A DNA stretch of 64,000 nt from Dactylonectria macrodidyma (lineage: Eukaryota; Ascomycota; Sordariomycetes; Hypocreales; Nectriaceae): positions 620,001 to 684,000 of the forward strand of contig JAGMUV010000013.1 of NCBI GenBank assembly GCA_020744425.1, read 5' to 3'. Shown here piece by piece: positions 50,345 to 62,107 of the stretch. Under the pieces are notes generated by a model. It was not told the origin of the DNA, did no database searches, and saw only the letters and a program-made list of their open reading frames with translations. A program made the position numbers and the translations under genes. How positions within the stretch are numbered: position 1 is the stretch's first letter; each line of letters starts with the position of its first letter.

Positions 50345-51488
50345 CTAGTCCTGGTCAGTCACCGTTGCCGAGTCTTCCCAGCGGTCGTCGTTCGCTTCCA
50401 TTTGCCCCAGCTCATTCTCTTGACCAGTTGATTTCAATTTGTCGTCCTGGCCCCAAAACAGGAAAACCGGGTCGAGGAAGTTGAAGATGGCGACGGCGAC
50501 AGTCATAGTGGCGGCATCTAGGCCGATGAAGTACCCTTCGCGGGTGATCAGGTACCCGTCCCAGCCTTGGAGGAGCTCGATCGTTCGGTAGATGCTTCGG
50601 ACGAAGATCATAAATAAGGAAATGAATACAGCAGCCAGCAGCCAGGTATAAGCCTTTGGCAGCTTGTTGTGATCAGTAGGGCCGAGCTTCCTGGTCTCCA
50701 AGTACGAGTGTTTGAAAAACACCCTCCTCAAAAAGTCAAGCACAAAGAAGGTGAAGACAGCCATGGCCGCCATCTGGAACACAATACCGGCAACCTATTC
50801 AGATGGAGTCTATGTCAGCTATCGGTGTGCATCAACTAAAACCTCAGTATGAGGACAGGCTCGAGCTCACCATGATGTTTGTCCCTGGTTTCGTGTCACC
50901 GTCGATCTTATCTGACTCGGTGGAGGCCAGAGCCCCTCCGACGGCCTGGATGACAAGAGCTATAATGTCGCACGACAGGAAAACGATGGCATACATCTTG
51001 GGGCCAAGAATAGAAACGTGACGACCGAGTCTGTTGATGAGAGCACCGAGGATGATGTATAGCCCTGCCGTGAAGAAGGTCGGGGCAATGATGAGCGTTG
51101 TGATTTGCATCAAAAATGCGTTGCCGTTATACGGACACTCGCTTGACCACGTTCGGCCAGCCCAGCCGATCAATTCGGCTATCAAAGTGATGTTAGTAAG
51201 AGACAGGGCTCGTTCAAAAACGGCCAACTGTGCATGATGGAAAGGGCGTGGCGTACTCATAGCTCCGGCAGCAAAAGCGAAGGAAGTCCATCGTCGTTTT
51301 CTTGCGAACTGAATAATGTGGCCAAGAAAGCTGAGACCAAAGAGCGCACAGAATGCAATTCCGACCCCTAAAGTCGGCACATAACCGTAGGATGTATCAA
51401 TGCCCGAGACCAGGGCGTGGCAGCCTTTCCTCAAAGTGTTAACCTGCTCCTGGGTAAGCTGGCCCGACGCTTCCGTAGAGTTTGCCAT
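50345..51488 (-). CDS. RTA1-like seven-transmembrane protein (copy b)
   Basis: Three exons on the minus strand, 51,488-51,257, 51,178-50,871 and 50,794-50,345, give 329 residues. Introns are 78 and 76 bp; the first has a CTTACTAAC branch site. Joins restore frame as FAAGAM/TELIGW and NIM/VAGIVFQ. RTA1 family blocks are clear: PTLGVGIAFCALFGLSFLGH (first membrane segment), ELIGWAGR, TLIIAPTFFTAGLYIILG, VQAVGGALAS, VRSIYRTIELLQGW and LDAATMTVAVAIFNFLDPVF. The C-terminal 40 residues are acidic and probably cytosolic. It is related to, but clearly different from, copy a at 41,152-42,368: exon number differs and sequence is shared only at family motifs. The transported substrate is unknown. Confidence 0.88.
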
Positions 51489-54400
51489 GCCCGAGTGTAG
51501 CTTCTAGGTGGGTGAACGATCGTCGATGGTTGGAATGCAGGCGGTGAGGTCTGGAAAAGGCTGTTGCTCGAAATGTAGTTAAACAATGACAAAATAAATC
51601 TGATTCCCTGAGTGAAGCTTACCGTTGTGGACTTGGGGTTGGGCATATGGGCATATATGTACCATGTCCACAACCGTCAATTACGTCCCGATTCAACTGC
51701 ACCCCCTGCCCTGCGCCGGCTATGGGACGTAAACTCAGATAAAACGCCGGCCATTGCGCATCGTTCCACGTCAAAACCACCGTCATTATTCCACAACGGT
51801 GCCCGCGGGGAACCGAATATAGGGATGGGGCTCGGCGGTTCAATGGTGACGACATGGACCCATAATTCAGTAGCGAGCTATCTACCATCCGTCACCACGG
51901 ACGCGTAAGGCTGGAATGGAAGAAAATTAAAGATACAGGGACCTTCAATTACTAATATGGGCGAAGCAAGCCACTGAGTGCAGAAACTAGTGCTCGGGCA
52001 TTTTCTTTGCCAATGGTCTCCGTCGGAAAGGCGGGATTTACTACCATGTCCGGGCCAAGGCGCAGCCTAGCGTATGGGGTAACGGGGAGTTGCCTCAGTT
52101 TATAAAGTCCGACTCCGAGTTGTTTATCCATTCGCGTTGATTGTTGCAATTTTTAGTAACCACTTAAAACACACGAGTGCTGATGCGGCTCGGCTCTCTA
52201 GTCTAGGGGAGGCTAAAAACCTCGCGGCAGTTGGGAAGCTTTTGGTGTACTCGAAGCCGGAGATACGATGCACATTTTTCCATCTTCGACAACGCCTTCA
52301 ACATCACGGAGCATGTTGATTCTCCGGCACCTGCTATTTATTTCGACCAAGTTGCGGATCGAAGAGAGCAGGGACAGTCAGACGCTGCCGAAATCCTTGT
52401 GGTAACCAAAGCCCTGGGAGTATTTGAAGGCACGCAAACGACGAAAGGACAATCCGCATTTCCGTGTTGGGGGGGTTAGGACCAGGTTTAATCAGTGCCA
52501 TAAAGACTTTGACTCAGGCGGCTCCGTTGAATATGGGTGAGTAGGGATCTAGCTTGCTACCGCTGCGTGGAGCCAGGGCGTTCGCATTGCCTCCAAGAAC
52601 GATGGAGCTTGCGGTAACACAATGGGTAACCTGTATCAGGTCAGGCCATGTTACATCAGCTCCCTCGTGGTTTTGGTCCCGCTGACCGTTGGTAGCACAA
52701 TGGCGGATATTATCGATCATATTGATGTTTCGAAATAGTTGTAATCAGTGCTATCATCATCGTCGCCAAGTGAATGGGGCCATTGCAAGGACATCGGCGG
52801 GTGTTATCCAAGGGTCCAAGTGGGGTGTTTTGATACGCGTAATTTGGCGGTTATGTCCTTTGTCATTGTCCTTCCTCATTGGTTAAGGTGTTGATATAAG
52901 TTATGCATGGTGTCCGCAACGGCCCTGCAGAGGGAATCGGGGGCCGTGAAGGTGCAACCGTGTGACGATGAGGCTGTTGAAATAAATTATACTCAATGCT
53001 ACATGACCGACGCAACCTATAGATTTATGTGCACCCCAACTACTATTGTCAGCAAATATACTTTGCAAATTGTCGACTCGGGTGCCGGACGTCCGCGGAC
53101 TGCACTCAAGATTCGAGTCCCAGTCTCACGGGTTCACCGGAGTACCCCTAGAACTATGACGCCAGAAAACCACTACAATACGAGGATGGATGCCCGCTTA
53201 GTCATTCAGCCTCTGCATATTGCTAGTAGCAAGTGCCGTGTAATCGATCTGCAAGCACGTACCAAGACTGGGTGAAGACGTATCAGCATTCCAAAGCTGT
53301 CGATTCTATACTGGAGGAACCTGATAGATGATTATCTCGATATGTTCACGTATAGCCCGAAGAACAGGGTAGCGCGATTCATGCGACTCTTCTATTTGGC
53401 GCGCGACCACCATGTTACCATACAGATGACTTGGAATACAGACTACCCTGGACGAGTCCGAACTTGGGAACGAGGACGAATCATGTCGCATTATTTACAT
53501 GGATGTAATCATTAGTAATTAGCAAGACTATTACGAACCAAATTTGTTACTCAAGATGGAAAGAGTTCCATTTACTAAAGTTATTATTAATGGACCTGCT
53601 ACGACTCTTCCCATCGTCATGTGACATGCCAGCTGTTCTTCTCACGCAGCTTGCTGCTAGTGTACCTTACTTGTTAACAGTCGCTAGTGCAGCTAGCGGA
53701 TAGAAGTTTTACTGGAATGCTAACTGTAGAACTGTACGCCTAGGAGATTACAGGGATTCAATACAAAGGTTGTGACGGAACGTGCAAACAGCTAATTGTC
53801 AAAAGTAGCATTCACGCATTCGAACATATGAGGGTTTCCTCGCTTAGGAAATCAGTAGATCTAAAAATCCTGCATCTCGAAGCGGAGTCTAGGAAACGCA
53901 GCTAGCACAAAAGGCCTTTGGGGAATTCTATTTTGGGCGCGCTGACTTGCAGCGTGATTTTTGAATGCCGTGCTGCGCCACAACCAACACCTCTGCTGGA
54001 TACTCAAACTCGACCGGTATCGGGATGCACATGTCCTGCTCGAGTCAGCGTGTGCAATCTACCGAGCTGGAAAAGAATTGTATTCTAGACGAGCGGCAAT
54101 TTCAATCGTAGCACCACGGGAGATATCACATCTGCGAAATTTTACAATCATAGCGGATGAAACACTGCCGAGGGTGGTTGGATTCTGCATCTGGGCAGCG
54201 AGGCCTAGCCAAGCGTCAAAGAGTGTCGGTTCTCGCAGATCGCTCGGTAAGTTAAACTAGGATTAGTTAGGCCACTCGATCCAGTGCATCATTCGACCAT
54301 CAAGTGAGGAACACACGGAAGGGCTGAGGATGAGAGAGCTAGCCACAAGGGCTGAAACCGGCCCATCCCGACTTCCCGCCCGGCCTATGAGCCAGTGCTG

Positions 54401-55097
54401 TTTGCTTCACGTGCGTGCTCTAGACGATGGTTTGATTAGGTTCCTAGTGAATCAACGCCCGCTGGTTGACAGATTGATTATGCAACTCATGGATCATTGC
54501 CTTATCAGAGGGCGCCTCATTATCGAATGCTAGCTGTGTGGAGCTCAGCCCAGCCTACAGATCAGATGAAACAACAACGTTCCTGCACAAATCATGCCCA
54601 TTTCAGAGACCGGGCGATGAGCTAGCTGTACACATATATTTACGTTCGTTTCAAGCGACCGAAGAAAATAAAACCAGTGGCGAAATTACAGGGGACATCC
54701 ATATCCCTGCGGCCCCCAAAAGCCCAATTCCCGTCTGCCAGACACTTTTCGCTGCAGGGGATAGTCGGCCCCCACGAACCCACGTGCGTGCGTCAAGACA
54801 ATTGCTAGGTCCGTATATGCAAGGCCCCGAATCCTGCCTTTTTGCGATCTACGAATGCGTGTAGACTAAAATCCTTCAGCCTTCAACCGGACTGCTATGT
54901 CATCCTGAATAAGGTGCCTACTCAGCGAAGTAGCACCATATGCTCCTCTAAAAATAAGATAGGTCGTGGTGAATAGACGAGACCTGCATGTTTGAGCTTC
55001 TGAGGAGTATACGATGATTACAGCTAAGGCAGATGGATAGTACACGGGTCTTTGTAACTAGTAACAAGTTTCTGGAGTATGGTTGTGGTCTTGTCGA
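51489..55097. other. Long intergenic region without a supported gene
   Basis: 3.6 kb between two divergent genes. Several frames of 60-120 codons occur (for example 52,907-53,275 and 54,538-54,864), but none has a recognisable domain, a convincing start context or neighbouring exons. Composition is mixed, with AT-rich stretches near 53,500-53,850. It may contain decayed sequence or distant regulatory DNA; nothing specific could be identified. Confidence 0.45.
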
Positions 55098-55105
55098 TAT
55101 AAATA
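55098..55105 (+). promoter_or_regulatory. TATA box of the secreted protein gene
   Basis: TATAAATA lies 105 bp before the start codon at 55,203. The leader between them is pyrimidine- and CAA-rich (CACGACCACCTC, CAGCAACTCACC), typical of strongly expressed fungal genes. The start context TCACAATGGC is favourable. Confidence 0.55.
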
Positions 55106-55202
55106 CCATTCAGACTCCCAGCTTATAGATGCCTTCAGTCCACAGCCAGATCATCAAGACACGACCACCTCTACAGCAACTCACCCTTTCTAGCAACTCA
55201 CA

Positions 55203-56675
55203 ATGGCTGCTATCAAATCCCTAGTTTCCCTCTCCCTCCTCACATCCGTCCTCGGCTCCCCGCTCCCCAAGGCCGGACACTCGTCTCGTGTCGGCTTCTC
55301 GCTCAAGGACCGCGCGCTGGTCTGGTCCGACGCGACGTGCTCGGTGACTGAGATCACGGACGCCTCGTACCGCCCCGATGTCCGCTGGAACTCGGTCGAC
55401 TCGCAGAGCGCCTGGTCGGCCGTGGCCAACTCGTGGAACTCGGACCCGGCTGGCCAGGATCAGACCGTCTTGCCGTTCCCTATGATGGCCAGCAACTTCT
55501 TCCACGGCCCTGAGCACATGAACTGCCAGGACGTCGGAGATGGGACTTGCAATACCATGATTCAGTGTGACGATACCTCGTTCCCAGCTGGTTATCTGAT
55601 CCTGAACTCGTTCGTCTCGATCCACCAGGTCCACCAGAACCGATACAACGGCCTCGACAGCGCCATGAACCAAATGCAAAACTCGATGGGCAAGTTCACC
55701 GAGACATTTGCGCCCCAGATCGTGGACTCGTCTCAGATCATGCGAGAGATCCTCACCTCGTTTGCCTTTGTCATTGGCCTGGGATCCGCGTATAGCTGGA
55801 ACACAGTCATCAAGACGGCCAGGATCTTCGACGACGATGACTGGCGAGGCGTGGCCAAGGACGCCTTCAACGCGGCCGTCACCTTTGCTGTGTCCACAGC
55901 TCGCGATCACATCCCCACCGCGGCCGATCTGCAGAACGACCTCACCGAGGCCATGGGCAAGTTCGTCGGCAAGTGGATGGAGGCCGAGGCCGACTACGTC
56001 AACAAGATCTTCTCGGGCGAGGTCGGCACGCTCAACACGCTGTACGGCCTCATCCAGGACGGCATGCAGGGCGCCGTCCCCACGGGCACTGACTTGGCTA
56101 CGCTCAAGAGCGAGGCCCAGAAGATTGTCTACACCAAGATGATCCCCGCGGCGTGGAGCGTGGCTCCCGGCGACTACTCGCCCTTCATCCTCGCTACTGA
56201 CAACGCCTGCTCCTCCGTCGGTGAGGGCGACCTCGCCGGCCACATCGACGACTCCACGGCGGCCCAGACGCACGTCTGCTACGACAACAAGATCTTCTAC
56301 GTGGTGACGCCCGAGTACGTCAACAACCGCGGCAACCTAGTCAGCTGGAAGGTTAACCCTTTGCCGGGCGGCACCTACGACAACCTCCATGGCGAGGAAT
56401 GGGGCGGCGTGACGCTTGACGACATCGTCATCAGCTCGTGGGACGGCTACAAGCTCAACGGCAACCAGAACGGCTACCAGATGCCCGACAACTCCGAGGC
56501 CATCGACGGCAACGGCAACAACGGCAACATCATCTTCGAGGCTGGCGTTCGCACACCTGGATTCAGCACCATGCCCATCTGTGACATCGACACTTTGACT
56601 AAGAATTTGAAGTACTGCAACAGCAACTACGTGGGATTCCCTTGCAGGGCGATCACATCTTCCACCTGCAACTAG
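55203..56675 (+). CDS. Secreted protein of unknown function, chitinase-tail-like
   Basis: An intronless 490-residue frame with strong GC-ending codon bias, which explains long shadow frames on both strands. Residues 1-19 form a signal peptide (KSLVSLSLLTSVLGS, then PLPKAG), so the product should be secreted. Ten cysteines (46, 108, 116, 122, 336, 359, 460, 472, 481, 489) allow up to five disulphides. A central block around residues 108-170 (NCQDVGDGTCNTMIQC, then PAGYLILNSF, then ETFAP) resembles, from memory, the non-catalytic C-terminal region of killer-toxin-like fungal class V chitinases. No chitinase catalytic motif (DxxDxDxE) is present. The segment at 186-197 is hydrophobic. An Asn/Gly-rich stretch lies at 417-444. 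It has its own TATA box. Function is not assigned; the chitinase link is tentative. Confidence 0.85.
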   Translation: MAAIKSLVSLSLLTSVLGSPLPKAGHSSRVGFSLKDRALVWSDATCSVTEITDASYRPDVRWNSVDSQSAWSAVANSWNSDPAGQDQTVLPFPMMASNFFHGPEHMNCQDVGDGTCNTMIQCDDTSFPAGYLILNSFVSIHQVHQNRYNGLDSAMNQMQNSMGKFTETFAPQIVDSSQIMREILTSFAFVIGLGSAYSWNTVIKTARIFDDDDWRGVAKDAFNAAVTFAVSTARDHIPTAADLQNDLTEAMGKFVGKWMEAEADYVNKIFSGEVGTLNTLYGLIQDGMQGAVPTGTDLATLKSEAQKIVYTKMIPAAWSVAPGDYSPFILATDNACSSVGEGDLAGHIDDSTAAQTHVCYDNKIFYVVTPEYVNNRGNLVSWKVNPLPGGTYDNLHGEEWGGVTLDDIVISSWDGYKLNGNQNGYQMPDNSEAIDGNGNNGNIIFEAGVRTPGFSTMPICDIDTLTKNLKYCNSNYVGFPCRAITSSTCN

Positions 56676-58215
56676 GCGGACTTTCTATCCAGAAGTGGGG
56701 GGAAGCAGACAGAATCATTGGGGATCAGTCTTTTTATAGGATCATTGCAGGATGGATGAGGAAAGGCTTCAACCCAATTTTGGACGAGTGTAAAATTTAC
56801 TTCTTTTCGTTAGAGTGTATCTCAGTTTCCAATAGATTTGTATCGTCATTTTTTCCTGAGCATTGGTTGCCCATCCAATAACAAAGCCGCACCCCTTGAC
56901 CTCACACCAGCTTAGGGTTACGTAAGGGACAATCATACTAACCAAGGCTTGCCCAACACCAACTTAGAGTTTATGGACAAACTAACAGCCAAAACAAATC
57001 TGACCGGCGTGGTTATCATTGACAATAGAATGGTGAATGTGAACGATACACATGACAAGAATTTGTACTCATATTTCTATGTAAGAATCCAACTGTCAGT
57101 TGGTGCTGGTATTTTTATACAATAATTTTATCTCGTCTCTGCATCGTATCATCGTCTCTTGTGATACATTTCACAGGTCTTAAGCGCAAAGGCTCCCACG
57201 GGAGTTAACCACGGGCCCGTACCCAGCGCGACCCTGTCACCGCAATACTATACACTAGGTGTATGAGACACGCGTCTCCTGAGCCTGTCCAACTAAAGGT
57301 TGGCGGCGTCACCAATATACTCCATCAACTCAGCGTGAAAGCCCTTGCATAGATCGTGGATGCATCCAATCGAAACGTGATGCCTTGCAACCCATGAGCT
57401 CGCTGATGTGGTGCTGTTAGGGCTTGGTTCATTTTGTTGGCCTGCGTCTCTAGGCGGGCTGTGACCTTGGCCTCCAGGTGCTTAGCGAAGGCTGGAATCA
57501 ACTCTTTTCGGGAACCCTCTTCCGACCGCTACCGATGGGACTGTAGAACTAGTTGAGAGGGGTCGAGTTGTACTCGTTTCGGGTATCGAGGTGACCGTCG
57601 TCAGGAAGAAACGGCGGGGTAGTGACGGAATGTTCCGTACCGTGGCTCAGATAGATCATGGTGGCGGGTGACAGCCCAAGTGGCTGCTGGCAGGCTGTTG
57701 CGCGGTTGGTTGTCCTTCGGCCCGCCTTTTCCTCCCTCCTTCATTAGCTTCTCTTCTTGTTGTTCTTCTTCGTCTTCATCTTCCCTCGGTCTTCCACCCC
57801 AACGCGGGATTCCAGCATGGACATGGACACTACATGGACAACGCGCATGTGACTCCAATAGTGTTGTCGTCGCTAATCGTGTTCAGGCGAAGATGGCCAC
57901 CTGTCTTTCGCGGGCCGTTCCCATTTGGTGCGCCAACGCCAATGGCTAGGGTTGCTGCGTCATGACACTGGCCTCATTGGCTATCTCGGTCCCCGGTAAT
58001 CTTCGCGGTCGTCTCATGGGCATCCCGTCGATCAACATGCTGGTCGCAACACCGGGTGTGTGGATTCGACAGTAGTCCTCGTCTTGTGATTGGGGTCTCT
58101 CATCTTCAAGCGAGACCTGAGGTAATAAGAGTCGTAGGCCCGTTGCAATAATCTTTTGCTTGGGTATGTCTCCGAGGAGACTAGTTGTGTTTCATCGTCA
58201 TGCCTCCACATAGCT
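56676..58215. other. Convergent intergenic region with possible decayed frame
   Basis: 1.5 kb between convergent genes. On the minus strand at about 57,300-57,500 a frame reads RKELIPAFAKHLEAKVTARL and continues in coding-like fashion, but has no exon partner and a nearby stop. It could be a gene fragment. An acidic low-complexity frame at 57,601-57,858 is judged to be chance. No RNA gene was seen. Confidence 0.35.
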
Positions 58216-59500
58216 TCAGCGGTCCCTCAACACCGCTGGGGGTATCGGCGCTCTGGCCTCGTAATCCGCGACGTGGCTGGCGTAGGAATCGACTGGGCGA
58301 TACTGCAGCGTCCTTCTCGACTTGAGAGTTGAGGCGACTTGATCCTCCGTTAGTACCCTCGTGCGGCCCTCCGTCCTTGGCATGTCGTCCAATATGTAGG
58401 CTCCTTCGCCAAGTGAGCTAGTGAATGTTCCTTGTTCAGAGAATTCTCTATCGCTTCGGTCTCGGGCGATTTTCCCAATGAGATCGGCCATGGACATTTC
58501 GATGTTGAGCTTGACCATGTATGCGAGCGGGTGAAATTGCATGTATCTGTGGCAGTCAGCGCCAAGCGGCTCGCGGTTCTTTGCAGCAAGGGCACATACA
58601 CAAATGTGTTTTTCAGGCTCATCATCGTGATAATGAGGACGTCCATGCTAAGAGAGAAGGCAATGATGAACATGTTGAAGTGGGTGAGTTTCCTGTACTT
58701 GGTCAAGCCATACTGGACCAAGTTGATATGAACAATGTGGATGAAGTAAAAGTTCAGAGCACCATCCACTAGGAGGTAGATGACTTTCTCGCAGCGGTCC
58801 CACCATTCGTTAATCCAGATGTATCGCTCTGAGATCTGTAAACGCGCGGGGATCCAGATATTGTAGACGGATATGTTGACGGCAGTAATGAGAACGGCTA
58901 CGCCGACCTTGAGGTTCCATGCCTTGTTCGGATCAGACAGCAGGACGGCGCATCGATTGACGATGATCTGGAGGAGGAATTGGACCTGGAGGGGTTAGTG
59001 GGACTGGTGATGCATGGAACACAGATGGGAATGTCCTACTTGAAGAGCCCATGTTGTAACTGCAAGGATGTCAGGTTAGCAAGTTCAATGGTTCGATGAG
59101 TGGAGGAGTATGGGGCTCGAGCATGACATACGGATGGTGAAATAGAACGCGAAACTACAACAGCAACCCATATCAGCACGGCTCTTCCACGATGGTTCCC
59201 CAGATGTTACGCGACACGAGGGGCGACGACAAACCTTGGGGGTATATAGCCGAGTAAATGCAGAAAACAAATGACAGCGAAGATGAGGCAGACCAAGATT
59301 TCCAGCCAAACCATGCGAATGTAGGTGTTGGACCAGACGCGGCGGCCGTGGCGGCGGTAGACTTGGGTGGACTGCTTGACGGCAGTCCACGTCGTCAGCC
59401 AGCCAAAGCCGATGGTGAATCCCCACGCCAAAGACGCAATGATGAGATCAGTCTGGGTGACTTCCTGGGGGACGAAATGCGGAGAGAGGAGAGTTATCAT
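58216..59500 (-). CDS. Fungal polytopic membrane protein with two microexons
   Basis: Five exons on the minus strand: 59,500-59,235, 59,154-59,132 (23 bp), 59,059-59,040 (20 bp), 58,985-58,600 and 58,546-58,216, giving 341 residues. Introns are 80, 72, 54 and 53 bp with GT..AG ends. The joins read IPP/S-FAFYFTI/L-TTWALQ/VQFLL and NTFV/YMQFHP, all in frame. Membrane segments include IIASLAWGFTIGFGWLTTW, LEILVCLIFAVICFLHLLG, KVGVAVLITAVNISVYNIW, ALNFYFIHIVHINLV and FNMFIIAFSLSMDVLIITMM. HPLAYMVKLNIEMSMADL starts a cytosolic tail. This matches a common family of uncharacterised Pezizomycotina membrane proteins; role unknown. The start could instead be an upstream MRASLSPPG exon, but that would need a 41-bp intron. 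Confidence 0.82.
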
Positions 59501-62107
59501 GGCACGCCCGGGGGAGAGAGGGAAGCACGCATGGTGCGGATGAACGGGTCGAAAAAGGCTCCTCTCCACTGCGGATAATGGGGCGGACGGTGCGGTACAA
59601 GTAAGAGGGAAGGAAATGAAGGAAATGGGCCGCCAGGGAAAAAGAAAACGCAGCTGACTGCAACCACCCATTGCCGTCTGGAAGGTACCATGCTAGCTAG
59701 TATTTTTCTTCCCTCAGACGTGTCACGGAACCCCAAAAGGACGCGACACTAATGCGAATCTAGGCCAACTCGATGATGCTAAAACAAGCCTCGTTATGCA
59801 TGGGGTCGATCTAGAACGGCTGCCATTGGGCACGGCAAAAGTTGGGGTAATTCAGAGGCCGGCACTGCTCACGGGTGATTGCTGTTGGTCCCCCAGAACA
59901 TCAGACTTTGGGGCTATACGTAGTATGTATGTACTAATTAAGGGAATGGGCGACTAGGTGAAGCTACCAGTCTCTTGATTCGGCTCATCGGTACGCGCAC
60001 ACGGGCTTCAATCCCGATCCTCCCTTCCCCCCTCCCTCGGACCGCGTCGGCGACGCCACAGCCACGGGATATATCCATGGGGCGTCGGGAGCCTCAGCTT
60101 TTGGGAAAGACGGGAGGGTAGCCTTCCTTGTTAGACCTGGGTAGCTTCGACTTTGCTAACTGTACATAGTAGATCCCCGGCTGTGCCGCCTCCAATTGCG
60201 TACAGCTTCCGTTGTTCTAACATTGGTGGCGCTCCATCCCAGCCCAGTCTCATGTCGACCCGGTGGTCCCGATGCTCGGGTACGAAGCCACCCCCAGCAA
60301 ATGGGTTTGCTCTTTGCCTCCCTGCGACTCTGTCATCTCTCTCCCCAAAGTGCCCATGCAAGGGCGGCTGTGGCGATTTGGAATTTGTGGCAATGTGAAA
60401 TGCTCATGTCCCGAGTACTCGCGGGGTTCAAGCGAGACCAGGGGCGATTCGGGCCAGACATGGGTGATTTAGGTGGTTCAGATGACGATTCAGGTAAAAG
60501 CGGGACATGCCGTAATAATGCAAGCCGACGGGGTCTTTTTCAGCATTTCCACACAGCTTGCCGCGGTCCAGGCCTCGATCGATTATTGGAGGAGTTCCTG
60601 TCAACATCGCAACAATTCACGTTAGCCGCGATTAGCCCCCTGCAAGCACTCTGAGATGGCACGCACGGTGAAGCGCCTGGGAATCCCCAGAACACAACTT
60701 ATGACTGTAGATATATATCTATGGCAAGCATTGCCATACAATCACGAATTCACCAATTCGATATCAATTGCCCTCTGTCTCGGTACCTTTTTACTTTCCA
60801 AAATGGAGACGGCGGTGAAGCTGCACATGACAAGATAAATGATGCGTTGTCGGCCTTGCGCTACGTCACGCAAAATACTCCATAGCAGCTGCAGTCAGAC
60901 CTTTACGTCGGCAGTTGAGCCTCCCTTGCTCAACATTATAAAAAATAAAATAAAGACGGAAAAAGAAAACCAGCACTAGATCTGCGCCTGAGCCCACGAC
61001 GATCGTCGGAATTTCATTTCGTCCGCAGAAAAAGCAACAAATACCTCCCCCCCCCCCTCTTTCCCAGCTGGGGCTCCCACACAAAATATTGGTAGGAGGC
61101 GGTCAGTAAAAACATCGAACGCAGACTCAGCTGATGCCAGCATTTTCGCTTCGCATTATTCTGGCGCTGCGCTGTCCCGCAGGGGGTTGTCGTTCGATGC
61201 CTTTTTACCAACCATCCATTCCAGACCGGCAAGCAAGAATGCCTGGGAGGATGAGGACGTACCGCTGTGGAAAAGGGGGGCTGCAATTGTTGAAAAAGTA
61301 TGTTGGCTCTGTGGCTAAAGTGAAACCGATGTTCGTTCGGTTCACCTTGGACCGAAGTAGTGGTCGGCTCAAACGGCACGATCTCGAGCGTCGCCCTTAG
61401 TCATGGACAAAATACTATTCCTTTGCATCAACAGCAGCAGAATGAAACATGACTTCAGCTGAATTCTATCATTACTAGCTGTAAGTAAAAAGCCGCCGGG
61501 TCTGAGCCGGGCCGCGCCCGGCGACATTCTTGACTCGCCGGTTCCCGGGCCACGGCGACGGCCACGTACACCCAGGTCTCTTGGCTACTTTTCCTCACCA
61601 TAAGTACCAAGTGCCATTGTACTCGCAGCTCACCGACTCCAATGGGCTCAGGGCATCTCAGTGCAGCCGAATATAGCCCGCGCCGACGACCATAACACAG
61701 AGGCATGGCCATGGATCGATGGCCAGTCCAACACGTCAGTGTTTCAGAGGCGCATGTGCATGTCCGCTTCCCTTCATGAAAAGGTGATTTTGCTCTCCGT
61801 CCCTTATATACCCCCGAGACGTGGATGGATGGACAAGGCCGCCGTTGTAAACGCGTGCATGTGAGACTCTACACACATCGTATTCGCACCTACATTGCAT
61901 GATGGCGCACATCAAACCACCCGACGAGGCCTATATATCATAAAGTATTGCATGCGCGCGTGGACTTTGTGCTGCGTGACTGCTGCTGCTTACATCTCTC
62001 GTGGTTTCCAATGAGTGTTGGGGTCAACAATTCGTGTCAAGACATCCCGACACAAATACATGCTGCCGCTCACAGTGTATACACTGCGCCCAGGAGAAAG
62101 GCACACA
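59501..62107. other. Long divergent intergenic region, no gene supported
   Basis: 2.6 kb between divergent starts. It contains short chance frames, a poly-C run near 61,050 and several TATA-like spots, but no recognisable domain or RNA gene. It probably holds both promoters and untranslated leaders. Confidence 0.45.

Noticed and set aside
51952..54864. Several 60-122-codon ORFs in the long intergenic region
   Set aside because: None has a domain, consistent codon use or splice partner; they are scattered on both strands as expected by chance.
55221..56273. 350-codon ORF on the minus strand
   Set aside because: It is a shadow of the GC3-rich secreted protein gene; its translation is repetitive Val/Leu/Gly/Arg/Asp without domain.
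59501..59530. Extra first exon MRASLSPPG for the membrane protein gene
   Set aside because: It would need a 41-bp intron, shorter than the other introns seen here (49-80 bp). It is kept only as an alternative.
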